Under the pieces are notes generated by a model that was given only the letters and a program-made list of their open reading frames with translations, was not told the origin of the DNA and made no database searches. A stretch of 7,343 nt of DNA, taken from Actinomycetota bacterium. GTDB lineage: Bacteria; Actinomycetota; Actinomycetes; S36-B12; UBA5976. The stretch lies in assembly GCA_947447095.1 (NCBI GenBank), contig CANFIL010000060.1, forward strand, positions 1 through 7,343. The letters run 5' to 3'. Both the position numbers and the translations under genes were made by a program. Within the stretch, counting starts at the first letter, position 1, and every line of letters starts with the position of its first letter. Of this stretch, positions 6,267 through 7,343 are shown in pieces.

Positions 6267-7027
6267 CTTCGTGGACAGCGGTTGTTACCGGTGGAGCCAA
6301 AGGAATTGGCTTTGCTATTAGTGACTTGCTCGCAAGCGAAGGTTGGAATGTCGTTATCACTGGACGGGACGAAGCAGCGCTGAAAGTCGCTGTCACTACC
6401 TTGAGTGAGAGCAACCCAGATGTCACGATCGTTGGCAAGACCATGGACGTGCAGGACCTGGCGTCCATCACGTCAACATTCGCAGACGTGGAAGCTCAAT
6501 TTGGTTCGCTGGAAGCACTCGTCAACTGTGCTGGAATTGTCATTCGCGAAAATATGGAAACAGTTAGTGACGACACATGGCTGACCGTCATCAATACAAA
6601 TCTCACAGGAGCATTCCGATGCTCCAAGGCTGCATTGCCGTTGTTGAAAGCCGCAACTAATGGTTCATCCATTGTGAACATTAGTTCCATCGCTGGCTCA
6701 CTTGGTATCGCAGGTCGTACCAGTTACACCGCTTCCAAGGCAGGTCTTGAAGGTTTAACTCGCACGCTTGCACTTGAACTCGCCGAATTCGGCATTCGAG
6801 TTAATGGGGTCGCGCCAGGCTGGACTCGTACCGAAATGGTTGACCGTGGAATTACTGAAGGCAAAATTGATCTCGACACTGTCACGTCGCGCATTGCGCT
6901 AAAGCGATTTGCCGATCCAGAAGAAATAGCCAACGTTGTGAGCTTCATGATTTCGGATGCAGCCAGTTACGTCACTGGTCAGACACTTCTTGTTGATGGT
7001 GGCATCACCATCAACGGCAATACCTAA
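6263..7027 (+). CDS. Short-chain dehydrogenase/reductase (classical SDR, FabG-like)
   Basis: This is a 254-residue classical SDR, an NAD(P)-dependent oxidoreductase acting on alcohol/ketone pairs. The cofactor motif TGGAKGIG is at residues 9-16, NCAG at 88-91, and the catalytic tetrad is N113, S142, Y155 (YTASK) and K159. The absence of an acidic residue after the second strand, with R35 in TGRD, suggests NADP(H), though weakly. The start is GTG at 6263, inside the dadA stop (GTGA overlap), with no clear ribosome site of its own, so expression probably depends on dadA translation. The cofactor motif begins only eight residues in, so no later start is plausible. FabG-like SDRs are functionally diverse. 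A role on a hydroxy or keto acid linked to the upstream amino-acid genes is a guess, and true fatty-acid synthesis is unlikely in this setting. Confidence 0.88.
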   Translation: MTSWTAVVTGGAKGIGFAISDLLASEGWNVVITGRDEAALKVAVTTLSESNPDVTIVGKTMDVQDLASITSTFADVEAQFGSLEALVNCAGIVIRENMETVSDDTWLTVINTNLTGAFRCSKAALPLLKAATNGSSIVNISSIAGSLGIAGRTSYTASKAGLEGLTRTLALELAEFGIRVNGVAPGWTRTEMVDRGITEGKIDLDTVTSRIALKRFADPEEIANVVSFMISDAASYVTGQTLLVDGGITINGNT

Positions 7028-7055
7028 ATTTCACTACCCACAATTCAATAGCGGA
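7028..7055. other. Short convergent intergenic gap, no terminator seen
   Basis: Only 28 bp separate the stop codons of the SDR gene and the converging regulator gene. I see no stable hairpin followed by a T-run on either strand, so transcripts from the two sides may run into each other or stop by another mechanism. Confidence 0.5.
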
Positions 7056-7343
7056 TTAACGCAATTTAAGAAGCGTAACATCGAGTGCGTCAAGAACGTG
7101 TTCACGCGCAGCAGTTTCGGCTGCGTCTCCATCATGCGCTTTGAGGGCTTTGATGATGCGGGCATGACCACGAACTGAAATCAGTTGCTCTTCTTTGGAA
7201 TACATTTCCGCGATGCGATAGTTAAAGAAGTGCTGACTGTTCGTGCGGTTCAATTTTTCTAGACGAGCGTTTCCACTTGCCGTAAAAATCGCGGCATGGA
7301 ATGCATTGTTGAGATCAACAACAACAGAGCTGTCACCTTTGCC
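7056..7343 (-). CDS. GntR-family transcriptional regulator, FCD-domain C-terminus (partial)
   Basis: The last 95 residues of a protein entering from the right edge match the FCD (FadR C-terminal) ligand-binding domain of GntR-type regulators. They comprise a DLNNAFHAAIFTASGNARL segment, then HARIIKALKAHDGDAAETAAREHV, and a short tail ending at TAA (7058-7056). The FH, GHAR and REH histidines are where FCD domains bind a metal ion that contacts small organic-acid effectors; the usual first Asp position appears to be Asn here, which is common in part of the family. The winged-helix DNA-binding domain lies outside the window, so the family call rests on the C-terminus alone. It converges on the amino-acid operon and is a plausible local regulator of it, sensing a 2-oxoacid or amino acid (inferred). 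Confidence 0.85.
   Translation of the reverse strand, partial: GKGDSSVVVDLNNAFHAAIFTASGNARLEKLNRTNSQHFFNYRIAEMYSKEEQLISVRGHARIIKALKAHDGDAAETAAREHVLDALDVTLLKLR

Overview
This looks like a bacterial chromosome segment of roughly 50% GC by eye. It carries two divergent catabolic operons, plus the ends of two genes cut by the window edges. The protein sequences, particularly the single-lipoyl-domain E2 and the heterotetrameric-type E1 alpha/beta, resemble Actinomycetota, perhaps one of the moderate-GC aquatic lineages. That placement is an impression and was not tested. No RNA genes, insertion sequences, CRISPR arrays or phage genes are visible.

Left half, minus strand, reading right to left from 3669 to 1: a 2-oxoacid dehydrogenase complex operon encoding E1 alpha, E1 beta, E2 and E3 (dihydrolipoamide dehydrogenase, cut at base 1). 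The junctions are extremely tight (ATGA, ATGA, then a 1-nt gap), so translation is probably coupled. The sequence does not separate pyruvate from branched-chain or other 2-oxoacid specificity.

Centre, 3670-3823: a 154-bp divergent intergenic region. Two nearly identical operator-like elements sit at its two ends. Each is a pair of 8-bp self-complementary boxes (TGCATGCA or TGTATGCA) repeated at 12-bp intervals, and the two pairs are exactly 120 bp apart. One touches the E1 alpha start codon. The other lies just downstream of a candidate promoter for the right-hand operon. I found this motif nowhere else in the window.

Right half, plus strand, 3824-7027: an amino-acid catabolic operon with a two-cysteine Asp/Glu-racemase-family protein, RidA (reactive enamine/imine deaminase), a DadA-like FAD-dependent D-amino-acid dehydrogenase, and a short-chain dehydrogenase whose GTG start overlaps the dadA stop. 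A converging GntR-family regulator with an FCD domain (C-terminal part only, minus strand) closes the window and is a candidate for the factor binding the operators.

Taken together, the genes suggest one pathway. A racemase interconverts L- and D-amino acid, DadA oxidises the D form to a 2-imino acid, RidA hydrolyses the imine to a 2-oxoacid and ammonia, and the divergently encoded dehydrogenase complex converts the 2-oxoacid to acyl-CoA plus NADH. Every enzyme class is read from motifs. The link between the two operons and the substrate identity are inference.
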